Assembly: GCA_903929065.1 (NCBI GenBank)
Contig: CAIYTJ010000044.1
Coordinates: 1 to 6,653, forward strand
Reading direction: 5' to 3'
Length of the DNA: 6,653 bases
From: an uncultured Bacteroidales bacterium
Lineage (GTDB): Bacteria > Bacteroidota > Bacteroidia > Bacteroidales > Paludibacteraceae
Part shown: positions 5,907-6,653 of the stretch, one piece after another
How the letters are laid out: each line of letters begins with the position of its first letter
Position numbering within the stretch: the stretch's first letter is position 1
The notes under the pieces: model-generated
The model's input: only the letters and a program-made list of their open reading frames with translations
Told to the model about the DNA's origin: nothing
The model's database searches: none
Position numbers and translations under genes: made by a program

Positions 5907-6653
5907 ATGAAAAGATACAGGCTTGTTTCAATGGCAATAATAATCTCATTAATGATGAGCTCATTGCAGGCACAGGTAAAACAAATGCCTTTTTTTCAAA
6001 AAAATGGAACTCCGTCAATTCAAACTAATGAAATGAAAACAATGGCTGATACCATTGCTGTTATTAATCACAGAGCTGACGATGTTGTTTGGTCAAGAAT
6101 TCTATACAGAATTGTAGACATGAGGGATAAGCAAAATTATCAGTTATACTTCCCAACCGATCCGAATGAACAATATAAAAGTTTATTTCGTGTCATTCTG
6201 GAAGCAACTGTAAATGATTCGCTTAGGGCATATAACAAAGTTGAACGTGATATCCAACCATTGTTTAATAATGTAATTCCAAAGGATAGTTTGGAGAGAT
6301 ATTTCATTTTTTGTGATATTGATAGTACTGATGCAAACAATAAAAAGGTTTTAAAGAATTCACTGATTGAAATTGACCCAATTACAAATAAACCGATAAT
6401 TTCTAAGTTTAATTATAAGGCATACGTAAAAAATCAGTTTAAGTTTTTAATTCAGGAAATTGTATTTTTTGATAAACATTCTTCCAGAATGTATTCAAAA
6501 ATAATAGCTATTGCGCCACTCTATGCATTGAACGAAACAAATGTTACTTTTGCAATGATGAATGGAAATAATGGTAATGCATGGGATTATTTGCAAAGTT
6601 CGGTAATCTGTTGGTTTGCATATGATGAATTAAGACCATACCTGGCACGACAA
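5907..6653 (+). CDS. gldN: T9SS ring protein GldN/PorN (3' partial)
   Basis: GldN is a periplasmic protein that binds GldK to make the T9SS ring and contacts the end of GldM. The frame is open from ATG 5907 to the right edge, giving 249 codons. A signal peptide is clear: KRYR at 2-5, a hydrophobic core to about 20, and a likely cut after Ala22 (LQA|Q). The strongest family signature is DDVVWSRILYRIVDMRDK followed by LYFP, about residues 59-84. Later come KFLIQEIVFFDKHSSRMYSKIIAIAPL, about 179-205, and RPYLARQ at the edge. GldN/PorN proteins are usually about 300-360 residues, so something like 50-110 C-terminal residues are missing. The start follows an A-rich stretch and AGAAG, a weak ribosome site. 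It is the last gene of the gldKLMN set here, and no frameshift or internal stop is seen. Confidence 0.95.
   Translation, partial: MKRYRLVSMAIIISLMMSSLQAQVKQMPFFQKNGTPSIQTNEMKTMADTIAVINHRADDVVWSRILYRIVDMRDKQNYQLYFPTDPNEQYKSLFRVILEATVNDSLRAYNKVERDIQPLFNNVIPKDSLERYFIFCDIDSTDANNKKVLKNSLIEIDPITNKPIISKFNYKAYVKNQFKFLIQEIVFFDKHSSRMYSKIIAIAPLYALNETNVTFAMMNGNNGNAWDYLQSSVICWFAYDELRPYLARQ

Noticed and set aside
6140..6340. Minus-strand ORF inside gldN
   Set aside because: It is a shadow; the + strand frame carries the GldN signal peptide and signature motif.
1..6653. Mobile element, CRISPR array, tRNA or a new defence system
   Set aside because: No transposase, integrase, regular direct repeats, cloverleaf or defence-type domain was seen on either strand. 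All coding space is explained by the listed genes.

Overview
The window comes from a low-GC member of the Bacteroidota. The evidence is an AT-rich sequence with few clear Shine-Dalgarno sites, a Bacteroidota-type -7 promoter box (TATTTTTG), and above all a type IX secretion system (T9SS) core locus, which is confined to that phylum. The gene order porP-gldK-gldL-gldM-gldN resembles the porPKLMN cluster of Porphyromonas more than Flavobacterium johnsoniae, where sprF is not next to gldK. A Bacteroidales/Marinilabiliales-like lineage is a reasonable guess, but the sequence alone does not prove it.

Layout, all on the + strand. Bases 1-530 are the 3' part of a PduO-type cob(I)alamin adenosyltransferase gene whose first few codons lie off the left edge. 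Bases 608-829 encode a 73-residue acidic DUF2795-like protein behind a promoter-like box at 544-551. Bases 830-1026 are an AT-rich non-coding leader with only weak signals. From 1027 to the right edge is the T9SS cluster: porP/sprF (1027-1974), gldK/porK (2045-3409), gldL/porL (3435-4313), gldM/porM (4355-5869) and gldN/porN (5907 to the edge, C-terminus missing). Gaps between the T9SS genes are 70, 25, 41 and 37 bases, so they probably form one transcription unit. A short perfect hairpin sits just after the porP stop.

How the genes work together, from knowledge of the families: GldL and GldM form the inner-membrane motor that uses proton-motive force. The periplasmic part of GldM reaches the ring made of the lipoprotein GldK and the soluble protein GldN under the outer membrane. 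PorP/SprF is an outer-membrane partner of that assembly. Together they drive export of C-terminal-domain cargo and, in gliding species, motility. The residues proposed to matter in the motor (a TMH2 glutamate and a TMH1 Lys/His pair in GldL, an Arg and Tyr in GldM) are present, so the machine looks functional.

No mobile element, CRISPR array, tRNA or rRNA was seen. The window is a well-preserved copy of a known system, not an undescribed one. The points that deserve a second look are the porP-gldK hairpin, a heptad-compatible repeat in the GldL tail, and the linkage to the adenosyltransferase and the DUF2795-like gene.
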